Assembly: GCA_030142905.1 (NCBI GenBank)
Contig: JASJOG010000028.1
Span: 124,001-188,000, forward strand
Direction: 5' to 3'
From: Heliopora coerulea
Lineage: Eukaryota > Cnidaria > Anthozoa > Scleralcyonacea > Helioporidae
DNA: 64,000 nucleotides
This document shows, one piece after another, positions 1 to 15,000 of the stretch. Position numbers and translations under genes: made by a program. The notes under the pieces are model-generated. The model did no database searches. It worked only from the letters and a program-made list of their open reading frames with translations, and was not told where the DNA came from. Each line of letters begins with the position of its first letter. Position 1 is the first letter of the stretch.

Positions 1-3000
1 AGCAAACCAGGCAAATCGACCAACGATGGCAAACTCGTTGAAACCGTTTTCGAAGAGTTCGCTCAGGCGCTCGACCCGGTGGCTATCTTGGTTGGCTTTC
101 ACAAGCTCAAGGCCGCTGTCGGGGCGGAAAACTTGGAGAATAGCAAGGAGTTGTATGCCATTTTGAAGTCAAAGCTTCAGTCATGGAAGTGTAAAAGTTT
201 GTGGGAAGTACTAGACGCCAGGGCGAAGCACAAGGAATACGGAAATGGAACGATCTGCGAAGAGTTACAAGTACTCGTGATAGGAGCTGGACCGATCGGA
301 TTGAGGACGGCTATTGAGGTAGCTTTGCTGGGTGCAAAAGTAACTATCGTTGAGAAAAGAACGACCTTTGGTCGAAATAACGTCTTACATTTATGGCCTT
401 TCTTGATTCACGACTTTCGATCCCTCGGAGCGAAACGGTTTTACGGGAAGTTTTGTGCTGGATCTCTCGATCACATCAGTAAGGGTTTTTTTCTTGAACG
501 TTTAGCCTTTGTTGTCGAGTGAGCACAGGTGTAATAGAATATTGGTTTTGATATTCCCGGTTAACAATTGTTGATTTGTTGGTCGGTTTGTTTGTTTAGC
601 AAAGAGCAGAAAAATTACATTTATTGGTCTGAATCGTGACGCCGTGAAAAGAATTATCAGCCCTGCGTTTTCTCATTTAGGTCTCATTTAAACCATCAGA
701 AAACTGACCAACGATTACTTAAGTTTAAAATCCCTGACCTCTTGGCTTTGTTAACCCAGTATTAGGATCATATTTCATCCAAAGATTTACTTTCAAAACT
801 ACATTAAACATGTACAATTTACATGTTTTGTATCATACTAACGTAAATTATTGTGTTCAGTTTTACAAATCGCCAATCGTCCAATACTTTAATAAACAGC
901 TGTTTCTTTGTTGAGTATTTTATCGTTAGTTTTGCTTTTCAGTATAGGTAGCGATGTTCGTCACCGAGGGGCATGTTTTTGTGACGAATCTTTGCCATCT
1001 GATAGCATATTACATAGAATTATTTTCATTGTGTAATTTTAGGGTTCTTACTAATTTGATTTTAAATTAATCAGTCAGGAGTTCCTTTGGCTTGACTTCA
1101 ATTCATGAAACTGTGCGTTAAGTTCGATTTACTAGCACTGGTTCATGGGTCTCTGATTGAATCGAGCTGACGAAATCACACGACAGTGACTTCAAAATAT
1201 TTACAGTTTAAGACTTCTTCTCCTGAATATGATTATTGCAAGTGCTTTGTCACACAAAGGTTTAAATGCGAATATAATAGAATCCTGAACAGCTGTTTCT
1301 AGTATTTTTATTATGGGCTAATTTTTACAACCTGTTTAAGTAAAATGGTTCTGTTTTTTCATATCATGAAATTTATCATAGAGAGCTTGGTGTCATTATT
1401 ATGAGCTAATATTCCAATTATTCTTGAATAATTATAATGCTTTAGCAAAAATCATGCTCCTTTGAGATGGGCTTCCACTTAGCAGCTGCTCTAAATCTTA
1501 TGATGAATAGATTGTTCACAAGACAAATAAAGAAATATGCTGAAATTGCTATTTTTCTTGTTGAGTCACAGTATAATATAATACTTGTCTATACTGATGT
1601 TATAATGAAGTTTCCCTGTTTTGCAATCAAGTATGGTAAGGCTAAGCTATGCTCCAACTCTTTTTTAATATACATTATTACAAAATAATAATAATAATTT
1701 TCAATAATTATGCAATGTTTCTTTATCTTTAAAGTAGCTTATAAATGGAAACAAGTAGGTGTCTGTGCTGTACCTCAAAGTATCTCAAAGAGCTGTGGCA
1801 GATGCTAAGCTGCCTGAAAAGTAGTTTCATACAAGTCATACAGGTATTCAAAGTTGATTGGAATTATCCATTTCCAACTCATTGTGGCAATTTCCTTTCT
1901 GATTTTAGGCATAAAAATCCTCCAGTGCACACTGATGAAAACTGCATTGATATTGGGAGTGCAAATCTATACTGGTGTAACATTTGAGAAGCTGGTTGAG
2001 CCAACAGGTGATAATGGTTGGAGATGCTTTGTAAACCCTCCTTTTCATCCAGCCAGTCAACTTGATTTTGACATGGTGGTTGGAGCAGATGGAAAGAAGA
2101 ATGTCCTGCCAGACTTTCCACAAATTGAAATGAGAGGTAAATTAACTACTAGTAATCGTTGAACTGATAGTTATAATTTGTCATCATGTTGGGGAAAACA
2201 ATGGGCAGTTTTTGTGAGTTAGTTTTGTAGTTTGACCTCTTGTGTTCTCTGAGGCTTTTGCAAATTATATCACAGGGCAAACAAGAGTGTGTACAGTTAT
2301 GAAATGTTCTTATTTTTGTAAGTTTCCAACTGTGCGAGTATCAAATTAGAAATGAGGAGATAACTGCCTCTTTTTAGTGAGTTTACCTAAATTATCATAT
2401 TATTAGGCTTAAAATACTCATTAAAAATTCATGAAGAAAGCACAAAAGAAATCGGCTGGTAATTAGTATGCTGTAAATCAAATACAGAATCTCCTGTTTA
2501 CATAAACTTTTCCATGCATTTCCTGAGTTAAAATGTCCTGCAACTTCAAAATAGTTGGTAAATATGGACCTTTATGTGCATACATACTTTAAGAAAGATA
2601 CAATATTTGCATCCAAACTGTATGGGATTTACTATGGATCACCTTTGGCTTCTCCAATCACGAAATACGAAATAGTGCGAATTACGGCTAGACGAAAAGA
2701 CTGATATTAAATACAATATTTAGGATGTTCATTCCACTTCAAAAACCCACGCAAAGTTACCCCTTTCAGCTCATGGATAACATACATATTTAATACAGTC
2801 AAAAAGAACGAGGTTAAAAATACTTAGTCTGTTAAAATCACGTTTCTCCCAGTGCGTGCACCTTAAAAGAAATTTCCTTGATGTAAACAGTATGAGCTGC
2901 TGGCATGTTATTTTTCTTTCAGAAATATCGAAAAACTACGAAGTAATTTTTTTTATCCTGAAAATTAGAGTTTTATTTTTTGCCTATAATCAAATTCTTC

Positions 3001-6000
3001 GATACTAAATCTTCACTGCTTCATTCTATAACCGTAATTATAGTAACTGACCCACCTTTTTACTTCTTTCAATTTCATTTTAATCTTCACTCGATTTGAT
3101 TTCTATCAAGTACATATTTTTCAGTAGTTAGGCAACATTTCTAAGCTGTTTCAATGCACGGAAAACGCCAGGTATATGTTCTTTCCAATGGTGGAAGCAC
3201 TGGTGGACTATGGCGCATGTTCGTGTTTTTCAAGTACTTTGCCTGTGAACCAATCAACTGCGTATGTGAAAATATTTTCCGGTTGGCTACATAAACATGC
3301 TGTGCATTATAAAAATGAGGTGCTGCTGGGTTTTCAAAAGAACTTTTCGTGTAGGTAAACGAGAGAAAAGATGAGAACTTATGGATAGTCAAAACATAAT
3401 TAGGCTCTACTTACAGATTTCAGACAAATTTTCCAGCGGTGTGTACTCTTGCTCCTCAACAAAGACACACTGACCGAAACGTGTTCGGAAATGCGTAAGC
3501 AGAGCTTGAGTTTTTTTTTTGGTTTACAATGAGTTCTTTTCTTTCGTTTACCGTCGCGTATGGCTAAGTAATAAGACAATTATACGATACCCTTTCCTAT
3601 GAATCTCAATCTGTGGACTCGGTAAGTTCAGTTAAGACTTCGGCCAAAGTCTTCTCTCAACATGTTCAGTAAATGACACAAAATTTAAAACTCTTGTAGG
3701 CCCTGCAGGGGCCACTTTTAATCATTTATATTTTATTATCGACTCATGTCACTGTAAACGCATTTGATGACGTCAGTTGTTTCATCTAAGTTTTTATCTT
3801 AATGAATTTAAGGTTTTCGAATCTTCAATTCACATTGTATTTTTATTGGGAGCAGGCTTGCCGTTTCCTAGCCCCTATTTGAGAGGCACGCCGCCACAGC
3901 CTGGACATGAGTTTCTACAAACCCGAATACTTTTTTTCTTATTTTATTTTCTCTGAACTTCTCGTTCTTGCCAGTCAATTTGTCTTGTAATTAACTCGCA
4001 AACTTTCAATTTCGTCACAACAGCGACATTATTGTGAACAAACAACCGAAAACTTCTTCATATCAGCCTGTTAATACAGTTGAGTAGTCTTACCCGGAAT
4101 AACAGCATTGAGGAAATTGTAACCAAATGAAGAGAACATTATGGACACTCTCGGGGTTCAAGAGAACCAGGACCGTAGCTACCATGCCAAAGTTGGGGGA
4201 GTGCCAAGCGAAAATTTCCGAATGACAAAGATTTTTGTCCGAATCTTTCCGATTCAAATCAAGATATTTGCTATCCGACAAAACAAAGGAGGTAGCAAAA
4301 ATTAACGAGGAAGCCTGTTTAAAATCCGGATAAGAAATCAAAATAAAACTATAACCATTATTGGCAAAGGTATCATATAAGTAAAAAAACTCGCATATAT
4401 AGGCTTTTGTTATCTATGTGTTTACGAACTTCTATACAATTTGTCAATTTAATAGAATTTCCGTAGTTCACTTCATTTAAATAGTGTTGATTCAACGTAG
4501 TCGTTGCTTTCCGAATGGATGAGTTATTTTCCAAATATCGGAAATTTCAAAAAGTCGGGAAGTGAAGCACCCCCCAATACCCCCCTTCGTTACGGCCCTG
4601 AAGAGAACATTTTAATTTTCTTATGTTAATTCATCAAAAATGAAAAAAGTCAAAAGGTTGACAGCTACCCAAACTGAAAGCAGAAAAGCATAACTTTTTG
4701 AACGAAGAACCTCATGTCAGAGTGGACGATTGGTACTTTTTGCTTTTATTTTCAAAAGTTGTCATACGTTTGGTTTTGTAGACCGTCGTCTAACATTTAG
4801 CCTACACAGTATTCTACTTTATTTATATTGTCGTTGAATATCCTAAATATTAAAGTAATCAAATTCCTCTTACGATCATTCTTCTGTTGTTTTCATTTTT
4901 CTCAAACTCAGGTAGTCTAGCAATCGGCATCACACTCAATTTAGTGTACCATGGGACGAAAGAGGAGGCCGCTATTCCAGAAGTTAGTGGCTTGGCTTAC
5001 CATTTCAAACCGCAGTTCTTTGATGACCTCTACCAGCAGAGTGGTGTTCGACTGGAAAACTTTGTCTATTACAAAAACGAAACCCATTATTTTGTTATGA
5101 CCGCAGTGAAGAGCAGTCTTCTTGCAAAAGGAGCATTAATCATGGTAAGTCGCTGAACGTTGTTCGAACTAAACGATTGACTTATTGAGGTAAATTATGA
5201 ACGTGGAATTAAAGCTCTAGTAAGCGTGTGAACCATGGTGAATGGTGTAAAACCTACGTGAAAGTTCTCAAAAGAACTGTAGCAATGCTAACAAGAAAAC
5301 TGTAAAACTACAAAGCACAGTTTTTACAGTTCTCTTGTTAGCATTGCTGCCGTTCTCTTGAGAACTTTCATGCAGGTTTTGCACCATTCACCATGGTTCA
5401 CACGCTTACTAGAGCTTTGTTTAAATTTGTCACCACGACAAAATCGTTATTTTACAATGTGAAATAAAGACACTTTACTGAAAATTTTGAAATTCTAGAT
5501 GCTCAGAAGTGCAATTTCCTGCATTTTCAGAAGACATTTCATGAAAACATGCTGGTACCTTCATCCTCAAATTGTACCATTTTAGCATCACTTACATCTT
5601 CCAACAGATATACTGTACAAACCTTGGAGGCCACAATTTTCCAAGGATAGTGTTTCACAAATCATTTTTGTCGCACAAAGGCTGCAAAACTGATTTATGG
5701 AGCACCTCCCTGAAAGTTTCATCACAAATAGCTGTACCATACAGCTAGGTTTAGGTGGATTTCGTACCCAAGCTTAGCAAGAGGGGCATACCAATACTTC
5801 AAAATCTTGAGTGGCTTGATACAACTGCAGAATGGCAGGTAGGAAGGCTGAATAGTTCAAAATTATCTTCATACAACAGCCGAATGGCAGGACGTAAGGC
5901 TGAATAGTTCAAAATTATCTTCATACAACAGCAGAATGGCAGGAAAGATGGCTAGGTAGTTCAAAATCATCTTGATACCACTGCAGAATGGCAGGTAGGA

Positions 6001-9000
6001 AGGCTGAATGTTCAAAATTATCTTCATACAACAGCAGCATGGCAGGTAGGATGGCTAAATACATGTAGTTCAAAATTATCTTGATAGAGCTGAAGATGGC
6101 AGGTAGGATGGCCAAATAGTTTGAAATCATTTGATAGCCATGGGAAGCGCACTAGCCATTCATACCTGAGCCCTCGATGTTTTCCACCACTCTCAGAAGT
6201 CGGCGGGAATAGAAAGAATTGGTCAGGTTTCCAGACATTCTGAATAAAGCGCAATTTTTCTGCCGGAGAGAACCGGCCAATCGTCGTGTAAACGAGCCCA
6301 ATATCAAAAGGAGAACAATCTTCTTTGCGATACACGGGTTGTCCACGCGCAGCCATATTGTAGCACTAATCGAGAATGGGTTTGCGACGGGTTCACTTTA
6401 ATTAATTCAAGGTACTTGACCAATATTAAAATACAGTTTCGATGGGTTCACTTTAATTGCCTGTGAGTTTTAGCCAATAATATGAAGTTTCGATGGGTTT
6501 CCGTGGGCTTCACGCAAGAAGCACTGGTTTCCAAGTTTCCACTCGATGGCTCAAGGCAGACGTGAATCCTCCACGCTTATTCGGTTCGATTCTGCGGTTA
6601 ATTCCGCCAAATTTGGCGTGCTGCTGGTGCCAGCGGAAGAAGCAATAATAAACAAAATAAAAGCAAATACATTGTGCATGCTCATTTTTTAGGGAAATTT
6701 GATGGGTTTCCGGAAACCCAGTGAACCAGTCTGGATCCACCCCTGCAGTCTACACTTTCTCCTTTAAATTTCTTCGTTTGATTAATTCCGTGATTCCTGT
6801 CATCATTAACTAGGATTATTCGAAGCCGGTTGACTTGCTTGCCCCGCAGAACGTAAACCAGGAAAAACTTATGGAGTACGCTTTGGATGCTGTGAAGTTT
6901 GGCACCAACGGAAAACTAACGAACATGGAGTTTGTCATTAACGATCGTGGTAAACCAGATATCGCTGTATTTGACTTTACTTCTCTAAAGAAAGCCGAAC
7001 ACGCGGCTAGGATTGTGGAACGGAAAGGACATCGTTTGTTGATGACTTTGGTAGGAGATAGCTTGATTGAGGTGAGATTTGCTACCTTGAGTACAATTTT
7101 ATTTTACTTTATTTGTACCCATCAAAACTTAGTGTTAAATTCTATAAACCTACTACTATCCCCTAAGACGAAGATGTGTGGATATCATGATTATGAACAT
7201 CATTACTATCGTCGCCATCGTAACATTATCATTGTTATCATTGTCCTTATCATTGTCATTATCACTGTCGATATAGCTGTCATTATTGCTATCGACATCG
7301 CTGTCATTATAGTTCTCGTTGTTGTTACAATTATCGTTATCGTAATTGTTATTATAGTTATGTTATATCAGATCGATCCCACCACACCGCTGTCATCACC
7401 ACTATCATTATCGCCATTGTTGCTATTGTCGTCGTCGTTGTCATGATCATTACTATCAACATGATCATCACTGTCCGATTATGATCATCACTATTATCGG
7501 GATCACAGTCATCATGATGGTCATCTATGACAAGTATAACAGGCATATCTCATGTTAGCATATACATCGCAGGTGGAAAGTGTTTTTCGCGCAATCTGAT
7601 TGGTTCCCCTATCTTGGAATATCCTGCACAATTCACCTCCGCGAAAAACAAGATGGCGTCCAGTCTTGTTTAAGTTAAGGAAGAACTTTTTTTATAATAA
7701 ACTAAGTCGCCGTGCCAGACAATACCAAAATAGCAACGAAATTTGACAAGAAAGTATTCAAAGATTTGTATATGTTTTACTTTTTAGCGATAAATGCACT
7801 TAGGATGTATTCAAAATGTTTTGTTTACAAATGATGAGTGGGCGACAAGCCGACTGAGTTCGGTAAAATTGTTTCAAAAATGTGAAAAATAAATATTTGA
7901 AAACAACTATGCAAGGTATATGCTGAATATACCTCGCATAATAGTGTGGATATTTACCTCCACTTCGGCGAATAATTATTAATTAATAGTTTCGTGACTT
8001 AGGATAAAATGTTTTGATTACTGGGTGTAAGGTATTTTATCTTCATTACAGAACTTACTTAGTTTGTTATCCTCATATCCTTCCTTGTCAGACAATAGAT
8101 TATAATTTAGTCGTAAAAATTATGATTAGTATTTTATCTTGTCAGTACGTAGGGAGTGAAACTATGTAAAACGAACGTTGTAAAACAGTATAAAACGAGG
8201 AGCTTGAGGGAAATAGAGAGATTTCAACCTGGTGGTAAGAGTGTGATCGCTATACGTAGTCGACACGCAACACATCACCATCATCATGATCATCACCATC
8301 ATCATGATCATCACCATCATCATGATCATCACCATCATGATCATCAACATCATGATCACCACCACCATGATCATCAACATTATGATCATCACGATCACCA
8401 TTGTCATCACCTTCATCATGATCATCATGATCATCACCATTACTATGGTCATCGTCATCGTCTCCGTAACTATAACCATCATCATGACCATAATCGTTCT
8501 CTATGACATCATCACTCTCTATGACATCATCACTTGCGTTATCACAATCATCACCATTGTCATTACTGTTGATCATTTATCATTACTAATTAATCACTTC
8601 TGATTGTAGCCATTCTGGCCAACTGGTTCTGGTTGTGCTCGTGGTGTTCTTAGCGCCCTCGACACAGCGTGGATGTTACGTTCTTTCGCCCTGGACAAGC
8701 CTCCGCTACAAGTACTGAGTGAGCGAGAAAACATCTACAAGGTTCTCTCCGCCACAACCGTGGGCAACATGCGTAAAAAGTACAACGAGTATACCATAAA
8801 TCCTTTTACCCGTTACGTCGATCTCAATTTAAAACGTGTCAAGGAAGTATACCACCTGTATGACTGTGATGATCCTGTTAATGCTGACTTTAGGGTAGGA
8901 AGTCCCACGGGTGTCAGTTCATTGTTAGGTATGTTGTCTTGCTTATGGGTAAATACAGTATATACTGAGTAATCTTTGTCTTGGTGGTTAACTAGAAGTT

Positions 9001-12000
9001 TATTCATTGGTTCGAGGAACTCACTGGCCTGTTTTTTTTAGCACATAAATGAGCTTGGTAGAAAATGATTCCTCAGCTTCTAATGGATTGGTATCTGATA
9101 CACACCAGCCACAAATATAGCTATAAACAGAGTCCACCTTTCACTAATCACTTATATAGTTTAGAGTTTGGGCTATATAATCTATTCGAAAATCCTCAAA
9201 CCGCCGCCATTTGGTGGTGAGCGAAGGTAAAATACGTGAATTGGTGTCTTCGTATGACGTATCGACTGCTTGCCACCAGTTACGATCTATTAATAATCAT
9301 ATGTGAAAAGTACTTCGTACATCAATAATATACGAATAATCTGTGAAAGCAAACTTCAAAAAAGAACCTGATTGTTAAAATATCACAAGAAAAAGACCTC
9401 ATATTACGCTAAAGTGTGAAATCATACGCCCGACGTTGAGAAGCCGCCTGTTATCGAAAATATGGCGGGAAAAATTCAGTCAACAAAGCATCTCTGCTGT
9501 TCGTCAGCTCTGCCGATCGCGGAGCTCGGAACATGAAACCTGATCTCTCAGTAGTTCGTAACTTGAAGAGAGATGAAGCTTATTTTAAAACCCTGTTTAC
9601 ACTGCAAAATTTTGGGCACGGCATGGCAAATCAGCCGCACCGAGATCTAAATATACAGAGGTGCTCGGCAAGACTAGATTTTCAAGCACGGGTATCAAAT
9701 TTTAAGAAGTCCGTACCGTTTACGCTGCGAAAATCAACCGTGGCATGCCCAGAATAGCGGCACCGGTGCTAAAATTTTAGCCGTGTCGTGCCTAAACTGT
9801 TAACAGTGTAAACGGAGATTAAGTTTGTTTGAGAACGTTAAATTCTAGCTCAACTGGTTTCGCAAATTGAGAAGATGTGTAGTTACTACGTAAAAAAGAA
9901 GTGCATGCGATATTCTCACTGAAGATCAAGTTTAAGTTCATTAACCATACATGTAATACAGAATACTTTTCCAAAGACTATCTCATTAAATTTTCTTTTT
10001 ACCTTCCGTAGAAAATACGAAGCGGCGTTTAAGTGTGTCCAATCTACATGGAAAAGTCATAAAAAATCGGCGAAAATCTAGCTCTGACGATTTAGACGAG
10101 AAAAAAGGTGAGTATTATTGTGCGAACGTCCGACTTCAAAACGAATGTCCAGAAAACAAACGAAGCAGAATAACTGAATCAAATTAGGATAAGTTTGAAC
10201 ATATACAACTGAACGCCCAGCTTAATGAGTTCAATTTATTTGCTTCTCGGGCTTAAAACGATTCTGGTTACCACAACAGCAAACCACGGGCGCACGACGG
10301 GGGGAGACCTGGTGGGGAACTGCAACGCCCCTCAGACGTCGGACAATAGTGGTGATCCCGACAAATTTTAACCTTAATTATTCAGAAACTTCGCCAAAAC
10401 GAATTCCTCGTGGCGTTTTTTTTTTCTTTACATGCTCGAAATTGAGAAGCGGTAGTTTTATTCAGGCAAACTTTTGAGAGCCCTTCCTGAAAAATTTTTC
10501 ATGTATGCAATCCCCGAGTCTAGTTTGGAAGACGGCAAGAACCTGAGTTGGGATTCGAGTTGGGATTCGAGTTGGGATTCGAGTGGGGATTGGAATTCAG
10601 ATTTGGATTCTAATTCGTGTTCAGATAAGGGTTGGGCTAAGAGGTTAATGTTTAGGGGTTAGGGTTAGGTTAGCTCCAGACGCAGGTACGAAGTGATCAC
10701 ATAATCGATCAAATGCCTTTTAGATAACAAATGTGTTGCTTTGTGATTAGGAATCCTAACTGGAATCCTGGCTCAAATCCTGACCCGAATCCCAACTCGG
10801 GTGACTAACTAACTTTTCAGTTTGACACGAAATTTTGTATTTTGTTTAGATACTAAGGCAGGACGTAAGAAATCCAAGTACGTCCTCCGACATAGTGCCA
10901 GTCGAGACCTCGACGATGCTTTGAACGAGACCACTGGTGGAAAAACCAAGGCAACGAAGGCAAAGAAGGCTATGAAGAAAATGCGGAGTCGTCAGTCTTC
11001 TGAGTCAGCGGACGAAAAGGATGTTCGGGCCAGGAGGCTGCGTAAACTGGGACGAACGAAGTCACGAGAAACAGACGGAAGCAATAACAGTCTTGATACA
11101 ATCACAGAGAGTCCGAAAAATGTGGTGAAGGCCAAGAATAAGGACGAGAACAAGGAAAATAGCAAGATCATGAAACAAAGATCGACTACACGATGGCGGC
11201 TTTTTAGCGGAACGAGACAAAAGCAGTACACTGTTAATAAAGAAGAAACTCCAAGAAAAGACCATGGAAAGGAAAAACAACCTAAGAAAGAAATCGAACA
11301 GAAGAATGCCGCTGGGAATAAACCTGAGATCCCCAAGAGCGAAGAAGTCGAACGAAACAGGATGGGATTCGAAAATGAAAAGGTGGAGAAGAAAGGGGAC
11401 CAGAGGCAGCCAGAAAAGGTTACGCAAAATGCCCAGCTCAATGCGAAATCCGAAACCCAGAGAGGTTCGATCAAGGAAACGGCTGCACGGTCGACTTTAA
11501 GACAGCTGAGTAAGCAAGAGAACTCTTCTCCCAGGTCGTTGCGTGATTCTTTGCGAAAACCAAGCGAGTTGCGCACTTCGAAAGAGGAATCCCTCGTGCC
11601 AGGTTATTCTCGCAGTACTAGCTACAAGACAGCAGTGTCAGCAAGAAGCACTTCTGAGACGACAACACCGCAGACAATCCCGGCAAACGGTGAAATGAAG
11701 CGAAGAGGAAGGTTGATCGGTAGTCTTCGACGGCCGAAGCAAGAGAAAGGTGAAGAGGAAAAACCAAACGTCATTCCAACGGAAGCACCGCAGTCGGAAG
11801 CCAAGGTGAAACCTGAGCAACAGTCTGCTAGGAGGGATAATAAACATGCTAAGCAAGAAGAAGGAAAGAGCAAGGGATCTGTTTCGGTGTTTGATGACAT
11901 CAAGAGGTAATATAGTAAACGCTTTAAGCTTACAACTAAGTAAAGGATTAGACATAATGTGACACTCTAGTACCAGTCTACCTTATGTCTAATCAAGAGA

Positions 12001-15000
12001 TAGTGATGACATAAAGAAGTAATTCACGCCAGTTTTAGTAAGTGACAAGTATAGGAAACACTGCTCATACTTTGTTTTAGATAAACTTCCCACCTCTTGA
12101 ATCAGACCTTGCATGGTCGGCTCGTCTCTTTCTTTGCTTATTTTTTTCGGCTCACCAACTACTGTTCTGTTTTGTTAATTGAAATTTCGCGTACAGGGGA
12201 TCTTTGACCCATTGAATTTCACGTAAATTAATTTCTTGGAATAGTTCAATGAGGACGTTGAGGGCCCAGTAGGGTACGTCCTATTTTGATTACAGATCTT
12301 TACGAGCCCTGCTTTTTCATATATGATGCTGAACTCATGATGTCAAAACTTTTTACTGTCTATGAAAAATTCTGCAAACGCCCCTGATTCAGCAACTGGT
12401 TACCCTTTAGACACCACATATGTTCATCAGTCCAACCACCACACATTTCTAACACGCAGTCAATGTCTAGAGAGTCTCACTGATCAACAGAACGTTACAG
12501 GTTTGATCCTCGTCTGAGGCTTGGAAAAATTCTATGACGAGCTGAGCTTGGGAAGCGGTCTCATATCCGCTGGACGATCAAAGTCCATATTCCTATACGT
12601 TCAAACCATTTATTTTCAAGAGGTGTTATTCTAATCCCCCCCTTTGATTCCATTAGTCTTTCACCGGCAGCACAAAGGACGGCTCCATTGTTGGCGAAGT
12701 TGACACCCGAAAAGAAAAACGGAAAACCTGGCGAGGGTGGAGTGGTGAGCGCTCTGGCTGGTATTGCAGCTGTAGTTGCCCTGACAACACCGCTGGCCAT
12801 GGAGGAACAAGAACCGTTGACAGAGTTCCAGATCAAACGTCAAACGGTAGGATTAGTAATAATTTTTTGATTAATCAAAGGGCCAGTACAATACGCTTAA
12901 GCTTCATGGTCAAAGACATCGTTTGACTGACCAAAATGGGCTCAGTTACGGATATCTCATAAACGTGACGATGATGAAACCCGGGCTGACTATCATTTCA
13001 TAGAAACTGGTCGGGAAGAACTTAATTGTCTTCGTGGAAACTCAATTATTTTTTCAGTTTTTTAATTAAGAGAAACCAGATATGATATGAGCATTATTTT
13101 TGGCCGAAAAGCTTAGCCTTATTGGGTTGGTTGCCGCTGCTCGATATTTGTCAGACACTGGATATTGAGAACAGTAGCCAGTCAGATTGTAGAATTTATA
13201 TTAGACTTTTAGTAAAATTCTGCTATCATTATTTGCAGACGTTAGGATTGAACCAGTTGAACTATCTCTAAATTGTCAAATGACGGGTAGAACATATTTC
13301 AATTTCTATAATTTTTCATGCTACAATCAAGCATGTCTACTAAAAAATCAATTTTCATTATGCTAATCCCTTTCTCTTATGAAAAATAAAGCTATAATCT
13401 TTGTCGAAATCTTTCGTTTATCCGCCATCTTGATATTTTGCTGACCTAACAATAAGGGTGCTTTTTCCTCTAATTCACTTGTCATTTTATGTGCTACTTG
13501 GTCGACATAATTCAGACACCTGTTATGTAGACTCTACATGACATTGTCACAGAACGCCATCTTGAAATTTGAAAAGAGAATTCAACATGACGTCAGAATC
13601 AGGCGTTTACGCCAATCTTTGTTGTGTGATTAAATACAGAACAACGGTAACTCCAAACAGTGAAAACCTATTTAATGCGATTCTACGTTTCGACTACTAC
13701 TACATTTCAGCATTCCTGACGATGACTAAAACCTAGTCGAAACGTAGAATCGCATTAAATATGTTTTCATTGTTCGAAGTTACCGTTGTTCTGTATTTAA
13801 TCAAAATACTCAATGGTTTCCGTAATTAATCGTTGTGCGAGGTCTCTAAAAAGTACAACATACAGCTCTACATTGTACAGTACAATTCACGCATTCGCTA
13901 CAAAAGTTTACGGGAAAAGATGTCCTTCCTGTCTACCACGAAAAGAAATTGTTGAAGAAAAAATGCCAAAGTACATTTCCAAATTCTCTGAGGTATGGTT
14001 TTCCTAAACTGTGTGAACTCGGGAGGATAACAACTTAGAGCTCGTGCGATATGGTTTAGTACCAGGACTAGGCATGTATTACTTGTCACTTATAGCTTAA
14101 AAGTATACTTAGGAGTTAAAGCTTTTTCAATCAACTTTTGTGCTATTTTTTTGTCTTAGATTTTATCGTCTAGTAAAGGAAAGGTGAAAGAAAAGATTGA
14201 TCTTCTAAACAAAGCTAGCAGCAGTGGTAAACTTCGAAGAGATCTGTCTACTGACCTGGATAAGTAAGTGTCATGCGAAGTTAAGACTTGGGAAAAGAAT
14301 ATTCTTCAGATTGCAACCTATTTCAAGAACATGATAATGAATATATATACATACATACATTATGAGGTTCTTGAAACAAATATATTTATATAATTAGTAT
14401 GACTGATGGTATTACTATCGTTTTAACATTTCCATGTTTGGCCTATCCCGTCAGATTTCAATAGATATGTTTTTTCTTTCCTCTGTTTAGTGTTGATGGC
14501 ACTCCCAAGCCTGTTAAGCGATTTTTCTCGTTCTCAACAGCTCAACGAAATGTTAAACAAAAATTAGAACAAGACTCCTCCAAGTATGCAACTTTGCCAC
14601 GGGTGAGTGAATATATTTATATACGTATGTATGTATGGACGTACGTACGTATGTATGTATGTATGTATGTATGTATGTACGTACGTACATACGAATGTAT
14701 GTATGTATGTATGTAGGTAGGTAGGTACGTACGTACGTATGTATGTATGTATGTATGTATGTAATGAATATTTAAAAATTCAATTCAGAATGGTAATTTG
14801 TCATTGTACTATTTGCTGATTTTCGCTGCAATTTGAATACAAAGATTTTCTTCAAAATATTGGCCACTTAATTTTTTTTTTCGCTATATGCGTTTTTTTG
14901 TTTTTCCTCGCCTTCTCCACTGATTCCCCCAGCCAAAGATCATCAATAGCTCGTCCACTTGTCAACCGTTGCAGTGTGTATTCAAAACTCAAAGTTTGTG

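Larger units (their letters stand above)
1..8928 (+). other. MICAL FAD monooxygenase domain, exons 1-5
   Basis: The Rossmann motif GAGPIGLR is in exon 1 (about 286-309), followed by VEKR and NNVLHLWPF, which are MICAL signatures. Exon 2 carries the DG motif (VVGADGKKN). Exon 3 has the conserved VYYKNETHYFVMT stretch. The end of exon 4 and start of exon 5 form the GD motif LVGDSLIE-PFWPTGSG. All three FAD-binding signatures are intact, so the module should fold and bind flavin. The codon DHIS-I across the first intron and MRG across the second are restored exactly by splicing, which fixes those junctions. Reading is open from base 1, so the start codon lies to the left of the window. Confidence 0.95.

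Noticed and set aside
8156..8603. Open frames with poly-His/Asp or poly-Met/Ile
   Set aside because: All frames stay open because of the CATCAT/GATCAT simple repeat; no gene.
10992..11576. 194-codon minus-strand open frame
   Set aside because: Antisense shadow of the K/R/S-rich MICAL exon 7.
13813..14007. Alternative frame of MICAL exon 9 (reading YGKRCPSCLPRKE)
   Set aside because: It has an attractive CxxC but no acceptor that fits the phase of exon 8; the other frame splices cleanly. Not fully excluded.
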